Assembly (NCBI GenBank): GCA_937916485.1
Contig: CALFSV010000064.1
Coordinates: forward strand, 54,276-118,275
Reading direction: 5' to 3'
Length of the DNA stretch: 64,000 nucleotides
DNA from: an uncultured Paracoccaceae bacterium
Lineage (GTDB): Bacteria > Pseudomonadota > Alphaproteobacteria > Rhodobacterales > Rhodobacteraceae
Positions 28,571 through 37,177 of the stretch are shown here, one piece after another. Within the stretch, counting starts at the first letter, position 1; every line of letters starts with the position of its first letter. The translations under genes were made by a program, and so were the position numbers. The notes under the pieces were generated by a model. It did no database searches. It was given only the letters and a program-made list of their open reading frames with translations, and was not told where the DNA came from.

Positions 28571-29679
28571 CCATGGACACCACCACCACACCCCGATCCA
28601 TTATCGAGTTGAAGGACGTCAGAAAGTCCTTTGGCAAGTTCACTGCCCTTCACGGCATCGACGCCACGATCCGGGAGGGAGAGTTCTTTTCCCTGCTCGG
28701 CCCGTCTGGATGCGGCAAGACAACCCTGCTGCGCCTGATTGCCGGCTTTGATGAGCCGACATCGGGCAGGATCGAAATTGACGGCAAACCGATGGCGGGC
28801 ATTTCCGCCAACCGTCGCCCGACCAACATGGTGTTCCAAAGCTATGCCATCTTTCCCCACCTCAGCGTGGCCGAGAACGTGGGCTACGGGCTCGTGCCCA
28901 AAAGGATGCCCAAGGCCGAGATCGCGGCCGAGGTCGACAAGGCCCTCAGGATGGTGGACCTGTCGGGCTATGGCGACCGGGGCGCCCACGAATTGTCAGG
29001 CGGCCAGCGCCAAAGGGTGGCCCTTGCCCGTGCGCTGGTGATGCGGCCCAAGGTCGTCTTGTTGGACGAACCCCTGTCCGCGCTTGACAAGAAACTGCGC
29101 GAACAGATGCAGGTCGAGTTGCGGGCATTGCAACAGTCCATCGGGATCACCTTCATCCTTGTCACCCATGATCAGGAAGAGGCGATGATCATGTCCGACC
29201 GGATTGCCGTTATGTTTGACGGACACATCGCCCAGCTGGACAGCCCGCAGGCCCTTTATCGGCACCCGGTCAGCGAACGGGTCGCCTCGTTCATCGGGGT
29301 GATGAACTTTCTGCCAGCCACGGCCCATCCGGCAAACGGGGGGGCGCTGGCCCTTGATATCGCCGCGCTGGGCCCGGTGACATTGCCGTTGGATGCCGTC
29401 CCAGAGGGCATCAGCCCGGCCAAGGTTACCAAGATCGGGGTGCGCCCTGAAATGCTGACGGTGCTGTTTGACGATAGCGACCACGCCGAACGGGTCACCG
29501 AAGGTGTCGTTGTGTCGACCTCCTACTACGGCGACATGACCTACTACAGCATCCTTCTGGACGGGGCAGAGAAACCCGTGACCATCTCCATGCGCAACAC
29601 CGCAGGCCGGGCAGTGGCGCCGGTGGGAGCGCGGCTGCGCATTGGCTGGGGTGCCGAATCCATCGTTCTGTTTTCCTGA
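28567..29679 (+). CDS. ABC transporter ATP-binding protein, PotA-like
   Basis: A 370-aa cytosolic ATPase. Walker A is GPSGCGKTT at residues 45-53, the signature is ELSGGQRQRVALARAL, Walker B is VVLLDEPLSALD, and the switch histidine is in ILVTHDQEEAM. The last 100 residues form a TOBE regulatory domain (KIGVRPEMLTVLF). It energises the two permeases just upstream. The ATG at 28567 overlaps the permease stop; an ATG at 28573 is also possible. Confidence 0.94.
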   Translation: MTMDTTTTPRSIIELKDVRKSFGKFTALHGIDATIREGEFFSLLGPSGCGKTTLLRLIAGFDEPTSGRIEIDGKPMAGISANRRPTNMVFQSYAIFPHLSVAENVGYGLVPKRMPKAEIAAEVDKALRMVDLSGYGDRGAHELSGGQRQRVALARALVMRPKVVLLDEPLSALDKKLREQMQVELRALQQSIGITFILVTHDQEEAMIMSDRIAVMFDGHIAQLDSPQALYRHPVSERVASFIGVMNFLPATAHPANGGALALDIAALGPVTLPLDAVPEGISPAKVTKIGVRPEMLTVLFDDSDHAERVTEGVVVSTSYYGDMTYYSILLDGAEKPVTISMRNTAGRAVAPVGARLRIGWGAESIVLFS

Positions 29680-29687
29680 GGCCCGCC

Positions 29688-30908
29688 TTGACCCACGCAA
29701 TGACACCGTCTGACACCCCGATCCTGGACACACTTCTGGTGGGCCGCCGCAAGGGTTATGCCCTCGATCAGGCGTTTTACCGGTCACCGGACGTCTTTGT
29801 GCAGGATATGGAGCGGTTCTATCTGCCCGAATGGCACTTTGCCGGGCACGTCAGCGAAATCCCCGAACCGGGGGACTATGTCCTGTTCGAGGTGCTGGAC
29901 GAATCCGTGATCCTTGTCCGGGGGGCGGACGGGGTGGTCCGCGCCTTTGCCAATGTCTGCCGTCATCGGGGATCGCGCATCTGTCTTGAGGCGTCGGGCC
30001 ATGTTCGCCGCTTTACCTGCCCGTACCATGCCTGGACCTACCAACTGGACGGTAGCCTGTTCAGCGCCCGGTTGATGGGGCCGGATATAGATACGGCGAA
30101 CCTCGGGCTAAAGCCGGTGCCCTGCGAGGTGTTTCACGGTCTTATCTTTGTCTGCTTTGCCGATGCGCCATCCAGCTTTGACCAGATGCGGGCCGATCTG
30201 GATGCCCCGCTTGCCCCCTTTGGCCTAGAGCGGACAAAGATTGCGCATCGCGCCCGCTATCCGGTGGCGGCCAACTGGAAGCTGCTCGTTGAGAATTACA
30301 ACGAATGCTACCACTGCGCCCCGGCCCACCCCGAGTTTACCCGCGCCGACCCCACCCATATGGAGGCCGACAAGGTCGCCCCCCTGAACCGGGCGATGGA
30401 GGGGCGGGCGCGGGAGCTGGGCATTCCGACCGACTACATCGACCGGGTCGGCCCGGATTGTCCGCCGGGGTCGGTTGACTACACCTTCAGCCGTCATTCT
30501 CTGTACGACGGGGTCCTGACCGGCACCGAAGGCGGCCAACCGGCCGCCCCGTTGCTGGGGGATCTGGAAGGCTACGATGGTGGGGCTTGCGATCTCTACG
30601 TCGGGATCTTCAACCCGATGCTGATCTATTGCGACTATGTCGTCATCTACCGCTTCATCCCTCTGGACGCAGGCCGGTCCGAGCAAGAGATCATCTGGCT
30701 GGTCCGCGAGGACGCGACAGAAGGGCAGGACTACGATCTGGCCCGTCTCACTTGGCTTTGGGACGTGACCACCGTCGCTGACAAGACCATCGTTCAAAGC
30801 AACCAGCAGGGCGTCAATTCGCGCTACTACGAGCCCGGCCCACTGGCGGGGATGGAGCACTATACCCAACGCTTCCTCAACCTTTACGCCGACAGGATGA
30901 GCAGATGA
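29688..30908 (+). CDS. Rieske non-haem iron oxygenase, large subunit (second of two)
   Basis: A 406-aa oxygenase related to, but clearly different from, the one at 25644. Rieske ligands are C91, H93, C111 and H114 (NVCRHRGSRI, TCPYHAWTYQ). The catalytic site reads ENYNECYHCAPAHPEF with H209 and H214; the bridging residue E206 is again glutamate. This motif is typical of the GbcA/CntA-type amine oxygenases. The TTG at 29688 has GAGG well placed; an ATG at 29700 is the alternative. It overlaps the methyltransferase gene by four bases. Substrate unknown. Confidence 0.88.
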   Translation: MTHAMTPSDTPILDTLLVGRRKGYALDQAFYRSPDVFVQDMERFYLPEWHFAGHVSEIPEPGDYVLFEVLDESVILVRGADGVVRAFANVCRHRGSRICLEASGHVRRFTCPYHAWTYQLDGSLFSARLMGPDIDTANLGLKPVPCEVFHGLIFVCFADAPSSFDQMRADLDAPLAPFGLERTKIAHRARYPVAANWKLLVENYNECYHCAPAHPEFTRADPTHMEADKVAPLNRAMEGRARELGIPTDYIDRVGPDCPPGSVDYTFSRHSLYDGVLTGTEGGQPAAPLLGDLEGYDGGACDLYVGIFNPMLIYCDYVVIYRFIPLDAGRSEQEIIWLVREDATEGQDYDLARLTWLWDVTTVADKTIVQSNQQGVNSRYYEPGPLAGMEHYTQRFLNLYADRMSR

Positions 30909-31687
30909 GCGACAGTGAGCTTTTGTACGACGACATACACATCGCCTTTCTCGAGGACATCTGGGGCGAAGGATACCTGTCCCCTGGCGGCCCCGAAGAG
31001 GCGGCGCGGGTGCTGGAGGGGCTGGACCTGTCAGGGGCAAGGGTGCTGGACATCGGTTGCGGGTCTGGGGCCATCGCGGTCCAGATGGTGCGTGATCTGG
31101 GTGCCGCAGAAGTGGTGGGGATCGACGTCGAGGGGCCGGTCTGTGCCGCTGCCCGCAGGCGGGCCGAGGCGGCGGGCCTGTCAGGCCAGATCGACATCCG
31201 CCTTGTCCGGCCCGGACCGATGGACTTTGCCGATGGCAGCTTTGATCTGGTCTATTCCAAGGACTCAATTCTGCACATTCCCGAAAAGGAGGCGTTAGCA
31301 GCGGATGTCTTTCGCATCCTGCGTCCGGGGGGCTGGTTCGCCGCCTCTGACTGGCTGATCGCCCATGACGACACACCCAGCCCGGCCATGCAGGCCTATC
31401 TTAGGGCCGAGGATCTGGACTTTGCCATGGCCTCGCCGGGGCGCTACCGGCGGGCGCTGGAGGTGGCCGGGTTTCGGAACATCGGGCTGAACAACCGCAA
31501 CCGCTGGTACCTTGGGCAGGCCGAGGCTGAATTGGCATGGTTGTCGGGGGCAGAGCGGGTACGGCTGGATGCCGCCCATGGGGCCGATTTCATTGCCGAT
31601 CAGATCAGGACCTGGACGCTTATGGTCGAGGTGATCCGGTCCGGCGAACACTGCCCGCATCACTTGCGCGGGCAGCGACCGTTGTAA
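30905..31687 (+). CDS. Class I SAM-dependent methyltransferase
   Basis: A 260-aa soluble protein with the SAM-binding motif I VLDIGCGSGAIAVQM (about residues 48-62), an acidic residue in VVGIDVEGPV, and FDLVYSKDSILHIP as motif IV. The pattern resembles small-molecule N-methyltransferases such as phosphoethanolamine or sarcosine/dimethylglycine types, which is noteworthy in an operon expected to demethylate. It is the last gene of the plus-strand operon, one base before the bidirectional terminator. Substrate unknown. Confidence 0.85.
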   Translation: MSDSELLYDDIHIAFLEDIWGEGYLSPGGPEEAARVLEGLDLSGARVLDIGCGSGAIAVQMVRDLGAAEVVGIDVEGPVCAAARRRAEAAGLSGQIDIRLVRPGPMDFADGSFDLVYSKDSILHIPEKEALAADVFRILRPGGWFAASDWLIAHDDTPSPAMQAYLRAEDLDFAMASPGRYRRALEVAGFRNIGLNNRNRWYLGQAEAELAWLSGAERVRLDAAHGADFIADQIRTWTLMVEVIRSGEHCPHHLRGQRPL

Positions 31688-31715
31688 GGGGCCGCCCCCA
31701 ATGCGGGGCGGCCCC
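31688..31715. terminator. Bidirectional terminator between converging catabolic operons
   Basis: A perfect 11-bp GC stem, GGGGCCGCCCC and GGGGCGGCCCC, with a six-base loop begins right after the methyltransferase stop and ends 13 nt before the stop of the convergent binding-protein gene. No long U tract is present, but placement and strength suggest it ends both operons. Confidence 0.75.
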
Positions 31716-31728
31716 GATAACAAGCGCT

Positions 31729-32793
31729 TTAGAAGCCTGCCTTGATCAGTTCGAACTCTGCAATCATCCGCTCGCGCAATGCAGCGGGGAGCGGGCCTTG
31801 CCACAGGGTGCCAGCGCGCAGGTTTTCAGAGGTTTCAAGGCCAACTGCGGCCAGGTCCTCTTCGGACATCGTGGCCATTGCCGTGGCGTTGGAGTGGCCA
31901 TAGCCCCACCATGCGACAAGGTACTCTGCTGTTGCAGGCTCCAGCCAGGCGTTGATGAAGTCATAGAACCGGTCGTCCGACCCCGGAGCATTGGCCAGAT
32001 GGCTGTAGCCGCAGACCCAGCTTGACGATCCTTCGGCTGTGTCGCGCTTCATGGCGATGGGGAAACCTTCCGCACTCATGGTCGAGAAGGTCTCGTTCCA
32101 GGCCCAGGCCAGATAGACCTCGCCCGACTGCATCAGCTGGGCCAGTGATGCCCCGTCCGACCAATAGGCCCGCACGTTCTGATGGGCTGCCCGCAGGAAA
32201 GTCGACGCGGCCTCGAACTGTTCGTCCGTTACGTTGGACCAGTCGCGCACACCGGTGGCAAGGAAGCCAAGGGCATAGACGTCGTCGACGTTGTCGGGCA
32301 GCGATACGCGACCCGAATGGGCCGGATCGGCAAAGGCCTGAAGCGAGGCGACCTCCTCTTCGGACAAAAGCTCGGTGTTGTAGGTGACGGCGGTGTTGCC
32401 CCAGTCCATCGGGACAAAGAAGTATTCGCCATCCTTGGAAAACGCCTCAATGTCTCGGAACGCAGGCTCGATCTCGTCCCAGCGGTCGATGCGGCTGGTG
32501 TCCAGCGGGGCCAGCAGCCCGGCCTCGATCCATTTCGGAACAGACTGAGAGCAGGGGTGGGCGGCGTCAGCCTGAAAGCCCGAGCGCAGCTTCTGGAAGG
32601 CCTCTTCCTCGTCGCCAAAGAAGGCGTATGTGGGGGCCATTCCATGGGCCTCGATATAGGCCGTAAAGAATTCGGGGTCTTCGTAGCCTGCCCAGTCGAA
32701 TACGGTAAAGTCGGGGTCCTGGGCCCGTGCCACGCCTGCGGTCAGCAGACACAGCGCCGTGGCGGCTGTCAGCGTTGACTTGAAGTGGATCAT
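31729..32793 (-). CDS. ABC transporter substrate-binding protein, PotD-like
   Basis: A 354-aa periplasmic protein with a signal peptide cleaved near GVARA-QD. The mature part starts DPDFTVFDWAGYEDPEFF and includes FVPMDWGNTAVTYN and YWSDGASLAQLMQSGEVYLAWAWNE, typical of the PotD/PotF class that binds polyamines or cationic amines. It is on the strand opposite its permeases and is the last gene of the converging operon. Ligand unknown; the cationic-amine class fits the oxygenases. Confidence 0.92.
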   Translation of the reverse strand: MIHFKSTLTAATALCLLTAGVARAQDPDFTVFDWAGYEDPEFFTAYIEAHGMAPTYAFFGDEEEAFQKLRSGFQADAAHPCSQSVPKWIEAGLLAPLDTSRIDRWDEIEPAFRDIEAFSKDGEYFFVPMDWGNTAVTYNTELLSEEEVASLQAFADPAHSGRVSLPDNVDDVYALGFLATGVRDWSNVTDEQFEAASTFLRAAHQNVRAYWSDGASLAQLMQSGEVYLAWAWNETFSTMSAEGFPIAMKRDTAEGSSSWVCGYSHLANAPGSDDRFYDFINAWLEPATAEYLVAWWGYGHSNATAMATMSEEDLAAVGLETSENLRAGTLWQGPLPAALRERMIAEFELIKAGF

Positions 32794-32938
32794 TGTCGTC
32801 TCCTTGTTGGCGTTGTCCTATTTTTCGTAACAAGGCCCCTGCGGGTTCTCCGTCTGTTTGCGGGCCTTGGTCGTTTAGTTACTTTGTCCCGTTTGTTGTC
32901 GGTCCTTTCCAATACCAAAGGGCGCTTGCCCGTTTGCG

Positions 32939-34384
32939 TCAAGGGCTTGGCATTGGTGTCCTGGTCCGGGTGCCCAGGCCGCCGACTTGCTGGCTCACCC
33001 GTTCGAGCGCCTTTTCGAGAATGTCGAACATTTCATCGATTTGCGCATGGGTGATGATCAGCGGCGGCGAGAAGACGGCCATGTTGATCAGGGGGCGGAC
33101 CAGAAGGCCAAGGTCCTCGCAGGCGTCGTCGATCATCTGGCCGAGCTTCATCTCCGCCTGCAAATCCTCGGCCCGGCCTTCGATACAGGCCAGAAGGCCC
33201 ATGCCACGGGCATCGCCCACGATGGGAAAGCGACGCAGCTCTTGCAGGCGGGCCTGGAAATGGGGGGTCACCTCGCGGACGTGGTCAAGGATGCCTTCGC
33301 GTTCCATGATCTCGATATTGGTCAGGGCCGCGACGCAGGACACCGGGTGACCGGAATAGGTGTAGCCGTTGGTGAACGTCACCGGATCGTCCGATCCGCT
33401 GACCCGCTCCATCACCCGGTCCGAGATGATGCAGCCCCCCAGCGGCAGATAGCCCGATGTCAGCCCCTTGGCGCAGGTGATCATGTCAGGCACAATGCCA
33501 AAGACGGCCTCGGAGGCAAACCAATGCCCCAGACGGCCAAAGCCCGTCACCACCTCGTCCGAGATATACAGGATGTCATGCGCCCGGCAGATGTCAAAGG
33601 TCCGCTTGTGATAGCCTTCGGGCGGAACGATAACGCCACCCGAGCTGAGGATTGGTTCGGCGATGAAGGCACCGATATTGTCGGGGCCGACTTCTGCGAT
33701 CATGCGCTCAAGATCGCCGACCTTTTCGTCGCACCAGTCCTGCACCGTCATGCCCTCGGGGCGGCGATAGGGGTTCACGTCGGGCAAAAACCGGACCAGC
33801 CGGCTTTCCATGTCAAACCGCGAGGTCGTGCGTTCCTTGCCCGTCACCGAATGGGCGAGGTAGGTCGATCCGTGATAGCCCTTTTCGCGGGCCAGAATGA
33901 TCTTTTTGTCGGGGCGGCCCATTTGGTTGTTCATGAACTGCATGGTGCGCAGGGCGGTATCCACCGCCGTTGACCCGCCGGTTGTGAAAAAGACGTTGTT
34001 CAGATCGCCCGGCGCCATATCGGCGATTTTCTTGGCCAGCACCGCCGAAGGTTCGGTCGTGTTGGTAAAGGGCGATGTATAGGGCAGCTTGCGCACCTGG
34101 GCGGCGATGGCGTCGGCCATCTCGTCCCGGCCATAGCCGATCTGGACGCACCACATGCCCCCCGGGCCGTCGATAAACCGTTTTCCGGCACCGTCCCAAA
34201 GGTAGATCCCCTCGGCGCTGTCCACGAACATGTTGTCATAGCCCTGCCAGTCGTCGACCGCGGCCCAGGGGTGCAGCTGGTGTAGCCGGTCCCATTCCAG
34301 CAGCGTTTCAGTGCTGGGGCTGTTGGTCGCGGGAGGGGTGGTCTTTGCGGGCGCTGTCTTTGCGGACACGGTTTTGACGGTCAT
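32939..34384 (-). CDS. Class III PLP aminotransferase
   Basis: A 481-aa cytosolic enzyme. It has [20 protein letters not shown] early, [18 protein letters not shown] for the cofactor phosphate, [21 protein letters not shown] with the conserved aspartate, and the PLP lysine in [15 protein letters not shown]. This family moves amino groups from omega-amino acids, diamines or aminoketones, usually to pyruvate. The ATG at 34384 follows 16 nt after the GcvT-like gene. In the island it probably acts after demethylation, on a primary amine. Exact substrate unknown. Confidence 0.92.
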   Translation of the reverse strand: MTVKTVSAKTAPAKTTPPATNSPSTETLLEWDRLHQLHPWAAVDDWQGYDNMFVDSAEGIYLWDGAGKRFIDGPGGMWCVQIGYGRDEMADAIAAQVRKLPYTSPFTNTTEPSAVLAKKIADMAPGDLNNVFFTTGGSTAVDTALRTMQFMNNQMGRPDKKIILAREKGYHGSTYLAHSVTGKERTTSRFDMESRLVRFLPDVNPYRRPEGMTVQDWCDEKVGDLERMIAEVGPDNIGAFIAEPILSSGGVIVPPEGYHKRTFDICRAHDILYISDEVVTGFGRLGHWFASEAVFGIVPDMITCAKGLTSGYLPLGGCIISDRVMERVSGSDDPVTFTNGYTYSGHPVSCVAALTNIEIMEREGILDHVREVTPHFQARLQELRRFPIVGDARGMGLLACIEGRAEDLQAEMKLGQMIDDACEDLGLLVRPLINMAVFSPPLIITHAQIDEMFDILEKALERVSQQVGGLGTRTRTPMPSP

Positions 34385-34400
34385 GACGGGCCTTTCGGGT

Positions 34401-35609
34401 TTAGAACGGGGCGGGCGGCGTAAGGCGCGCCCGAGGTGTTTGGAAGAAGGGTTTTGTCTCGATCTGGACGGGGACCATGCGGCGGTCCCACTGGCCTTCT
34501 TCATGCAGATAGATCTCGGTCCAAAGGTTGGTTTTGATCGGCCCGCCAAAGGGGGCTTTCAATTCGGCCAGCGCGACGTTGCGCTTGGCGGTCGGTGACC
34601 AGATGCCTGAGGTGACATGGCCCACCTCGCGCCGCTTGCGGTGGTAGATCAACGCCCCCTGCGCCGGTTTGAAGCCACCGATGTCCAGCCGCACCAACCG
34701 CCGTTTCAGCCCGGCCCGGCGCTGGGCCAGAAGGGCGCGGCGGCCGTTGAAATGGCCCTTGTCAAAGTCAACCAGCCGCTCGAACCCAAGTTCCAGCGGG
34801 CTACGCCCCCGGCCCAGCCGGATCGCACCGTGGACGGGTTGAAAGTCGGCGTGGGCCGCGATGAAGCCAGCCTCGATCCGGGCGATCTCAAGCGCCTCAT
34901 AGCCGATGGCGCGCAGGCCCCAGGTCTGTCCCGGTTCCCACAGGCGGTCCCAAAGGGCAGGGGCCTTGTCCCAGTCGATCCATAACTCATAGCCCAGATC
35001 GCCGGTAAACCCGGTGCGCGAGATCCACAGCCCCGGCTCAACCTCGGCCAGATCAAAGGGTCGCAGGGTCTCTGCCGCCCCAAGACCCGCCGCCTTGAGC
35101 ACCGAAAAGGATGTGGGCCCTTGCAGGGACAGGCCCGCCACGCTGTGCGACTGATCCTCGATCGTCACGTCAAAGCCCCATGCGGCATCCAGCAGCCAGC
35201 TGAACATCGGCTCCTGACAGCACAGCCGGTAGTCATTGGGGCCAAACCGGAACAGGGTGCCGTCGTCGATCAACATCCCCTCTTCGTCGCACCAAAGGGT
35301 ATAGCCGACCCGCCCTTCGCGGATCTTGCCGACGTTGCGGGTCATCATCCGTTCCAGCATCGGCCCCGCCTCTGGCCCGCTGATCCGGTATTTGTGCATG
35401 GGCGAAATGTCGAAAAGCGTCGCCTGATTGCGGATTGCGAAATACTCGAACTCCATCGTGTCAAGGACAAGGGGCGAGATGTAGCCCGCCCAGTTGGTCC
35501 AGCTTTTGGCGCGGCTGACCGCCTCGAGGTGAGGCAGGAACGGGGTGGGGATCAGCCCCAGCGGAACGCTGTTTGGGGCGGTGGACGAAACGGCTGTCGC
35601 GGTGCTCAT
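34401..35609 (-). CDS. GcvT-like tetrahydrofolate-dependent aminomethyl/demethylase protein
   Basis: A 402-aa protein of the GcvT superfamily: [21 protein letters not shown] near residue 55, [39 protein letters not shown] and [11 protein letters not shown]. It lacks the glycine-system context of the true gcvT at the left edge. Relatives (DMSP demethylase, sarcosine/dimethylglycine dehydrogenase C-termini) pass a one-carbon group to tetrahydrofolate. The ATG at 35609 overlaps the upstream stop (ATGA) and has AAGGAG at proper spacing, so I prefer it to the ATG at 35615. Confidence 0.85.
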   Translation of the reverse strand: MSTATAVSSTAPNSVPLGLIPTPFLPHLEAVSRAKSWTNWAGYISPLVLDTMEFEYFAIRNQATLFDISPMHKYRISGPEAGPMLERMMTRNVGKIREGRVGYTLWCDEEGMLIDDGTLFRFGPNDYRLCCQEPMFSWLLDAAWGFDVTIEDQSHSVAGLSLQGPTSFSVLKAAGLGAAETLRPFDLAEVEPGLWISRTGFTGDLGYELWIDWDKAPALWDRLWEPGQTWGLRAIGYEALEIARIEAGFIAAHADFQPVHGAIRLGRGRSPLELGFERLVDFDKGHFNGRRALLAQRRAGLKRRLVRLDIGGFKPAQGALIYHRKRREVGHVTSGIWSPTAKRNVALAELKAPFGGPIKTNLWTEIYLHEEGQWDRRMVPVQIETKPFFQTPRARLTPPAPF

Positions 35610-37177
35610 GCCCATGTCTCCTTCAGCAGATGCAAGGCAGAGTTGCGTCCCGGCGCACCGGTCAGATCACCACCGGGATGGGCGGAGGCCCCGCAAAGCT
35701 GCAACCCCCGGATGCCAAGGCTGTAATGCCCGGCCCCATTGGCGGGGCGAAGGGTCAGGATCTGGTCAAGGCCCATTTCCGCATGGTGCCAATGACCGCC
35801 GGGGGCACCGGTCATGACCTCGATATCGGTGGGGGTCATCAGGATGCTGTCCTGAACCAGTGCGGGCAGACCGGGCGCATAGGCTGCGATCCTGTCGATG
35901 ACGGTCTGGGTCAGGGCGCTGCGCGCCGCGTCGGTCCAGCCGCCGGTTGGTTCTTGGGGCACATGGTCGATGATAATGGACAGCACGTGCTGCCCTTCGC
36001 TGGTCAGCGCGGGGTCGCTGAGGGTGGGGCACACCATCTCAAGCGTCGGATTATTTGGCAAATCCCCGTATTTGGCCGGGTTAAAGCCGCGCTCTACCGC
36101 GCCGACGGTCGGCGCGATCAGGATACGGGCCGAGGCCAGCCCTTCGGGCAGGTCCGTGAACGCGGGCTTGCCTGACAGGACGAGGGTCAGGCGGGCGGTC
36201 GTGCCCTTGGCCCGCAGGTTGCGCATCCGGCGCAGGGCCTCGACGTCAAAGTTGGCAAGTCCGGCCATTTGCATGGTCTGCAAGGGCCCCGCACTTGACA
36301 GGACAGCCCGGCAGGTCAGCAACGTGCCATCGGTCAATTCGACCCCGCGAACCCGGTCATCCTCGACCACGATCCGGGCGACGGGCGCGTTGGTCCGGAT
36401 ATCGCAACCGGCCGCGCTGGCCGCCGTCGCCATGACTTCGGTCAGCATCCCCATCCCGCCCTTGGGCAGTCGGACTTCGCCGTCGTTGCCCAGCCGGTAC
36501 ATCAGCGAAAACACCGTGCCGGGGGACCGTGGGCCGGCAAAGGCCCCGCGCACCGCATCGGCGGCCAGCGCACCGGGCAAGGGGCCATCGTCGAGTTCAT
36601 CGAGCAGGACATCGGCAATATTGGACAGGGCGATCCGCAGAAACTCGCGCATCTCTTCCTTGCCCAACCGCTTGAGGTTGAGGCCAAGCTTGGCAAGGCC
36701 GGCAAGCTCACCCAACGTGGCAAGGCTGGTGATGCCGCCCTCAAGTTTGGGTGGCGATTTGGTCGAAAGCTGGCCGAGGATGGCTGCGAATTTCTGCAAG
36801 CGTCCGATCAGCACCGCCGCCGCGCGGGCCTCGGGGTGGGCGCCGCCGTCGCTGTAGCGGACCTTGTCTCCGTCGATCACCACATGGCGGCCATCGGGGG
36901 ACAGGCTGACCGTGGGCAGGGCTATGGACTGCGCCTTGATCTGGTCGGCAATCCCAAGCTCTTTCAGAACGATGGGGTTGAGGTTGTACAAAAGGTGGGC
37001 GATTTGCGAGGCTTGCACCCCCGGTGCCACCTCGACCGTGCGGGCCATGCCGCCGAGAGTCTCTTCGCGCTCAATCAGGCAGACCCGTTTGCCCTTTGCG
37101 GCGAGTGTCGTTGCCGCCGCCAGCCCGTTGTGTCCGCCGCCGATGACCACGGTGTGAAAGTCGTTTGCCCCGGTCAT
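35606..37177 (-). CDS. FAD-dependent oxidoreductase, CrtI/PYROXD2-like (first of two)
   Basis: A 523-aa flavoprotein. The dinucleotide-binding motif is VVIGGGHNGLAAATTLAAKG at residues about 10-30, followed by CLIEREETLGGMARTVEV. It ends with IRGLQLCGASAHPGGDLTGAPG, the phytoene-desaturase-type C-terminal FAD motif. Carotenoid genes are absent, so amine or ring oxidation within the island is more likely. It overlaps neighbours on both sides by four bases. It shares architecture with the next gene. Confidence 0.88.
   Translation of the reverse strand: MTGANDFHTVVIGGGHNGLAAATTLAAKGKRVCLIEREETLGGMARTVEVAPGVQASQIAHLLYNLNPIVLKELGIADQIKAQSIALPTVSLSPDGRHVVIDGDKVRYSDGGAHPEARAAAVLIGRLQKFAAILGQLSTKSPPKLEGGITSLATLGELAGLAKLGLNLKRLGKEEMREFLRIALSNIADVLLDELDDGPLPGALAADAVRGAFAGPRSPGTVFSLMYRLGNDGEVRLPKGGMGMLTEVMATAASAAGCDIRTNAPVARIVVEDDRVRGVELTDGTLLTCRAVLSSAGPLQTMQMAGLANFDVEALRRMRNLRAKGTTARLTLVLSGKPAFTDLPEGLASARILIAPTVGAVERGFNPAKYGDLPNNPTLEMVCPTLSDPALTSEGQHVLSIIIDHVPQEPTGGWTDAARSALTQTVIDRIAAYAPGLPALVQDSILMTPTDIEVMTGAPGGHWHHAEMGLDQILTLRPANGAGHYSLGIRGLQLCGASAHPGGDLTGAPGRNSALHLLKETWA

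Noticed and set aside
34401..35609. A second glycine cleavage T protein.
   Set aside because: No gcvH or gcvP and no riboswitch lie nearby, and the gene is coupled to amine-type oxidoreductases, so a different GcvT-family function is more likely.
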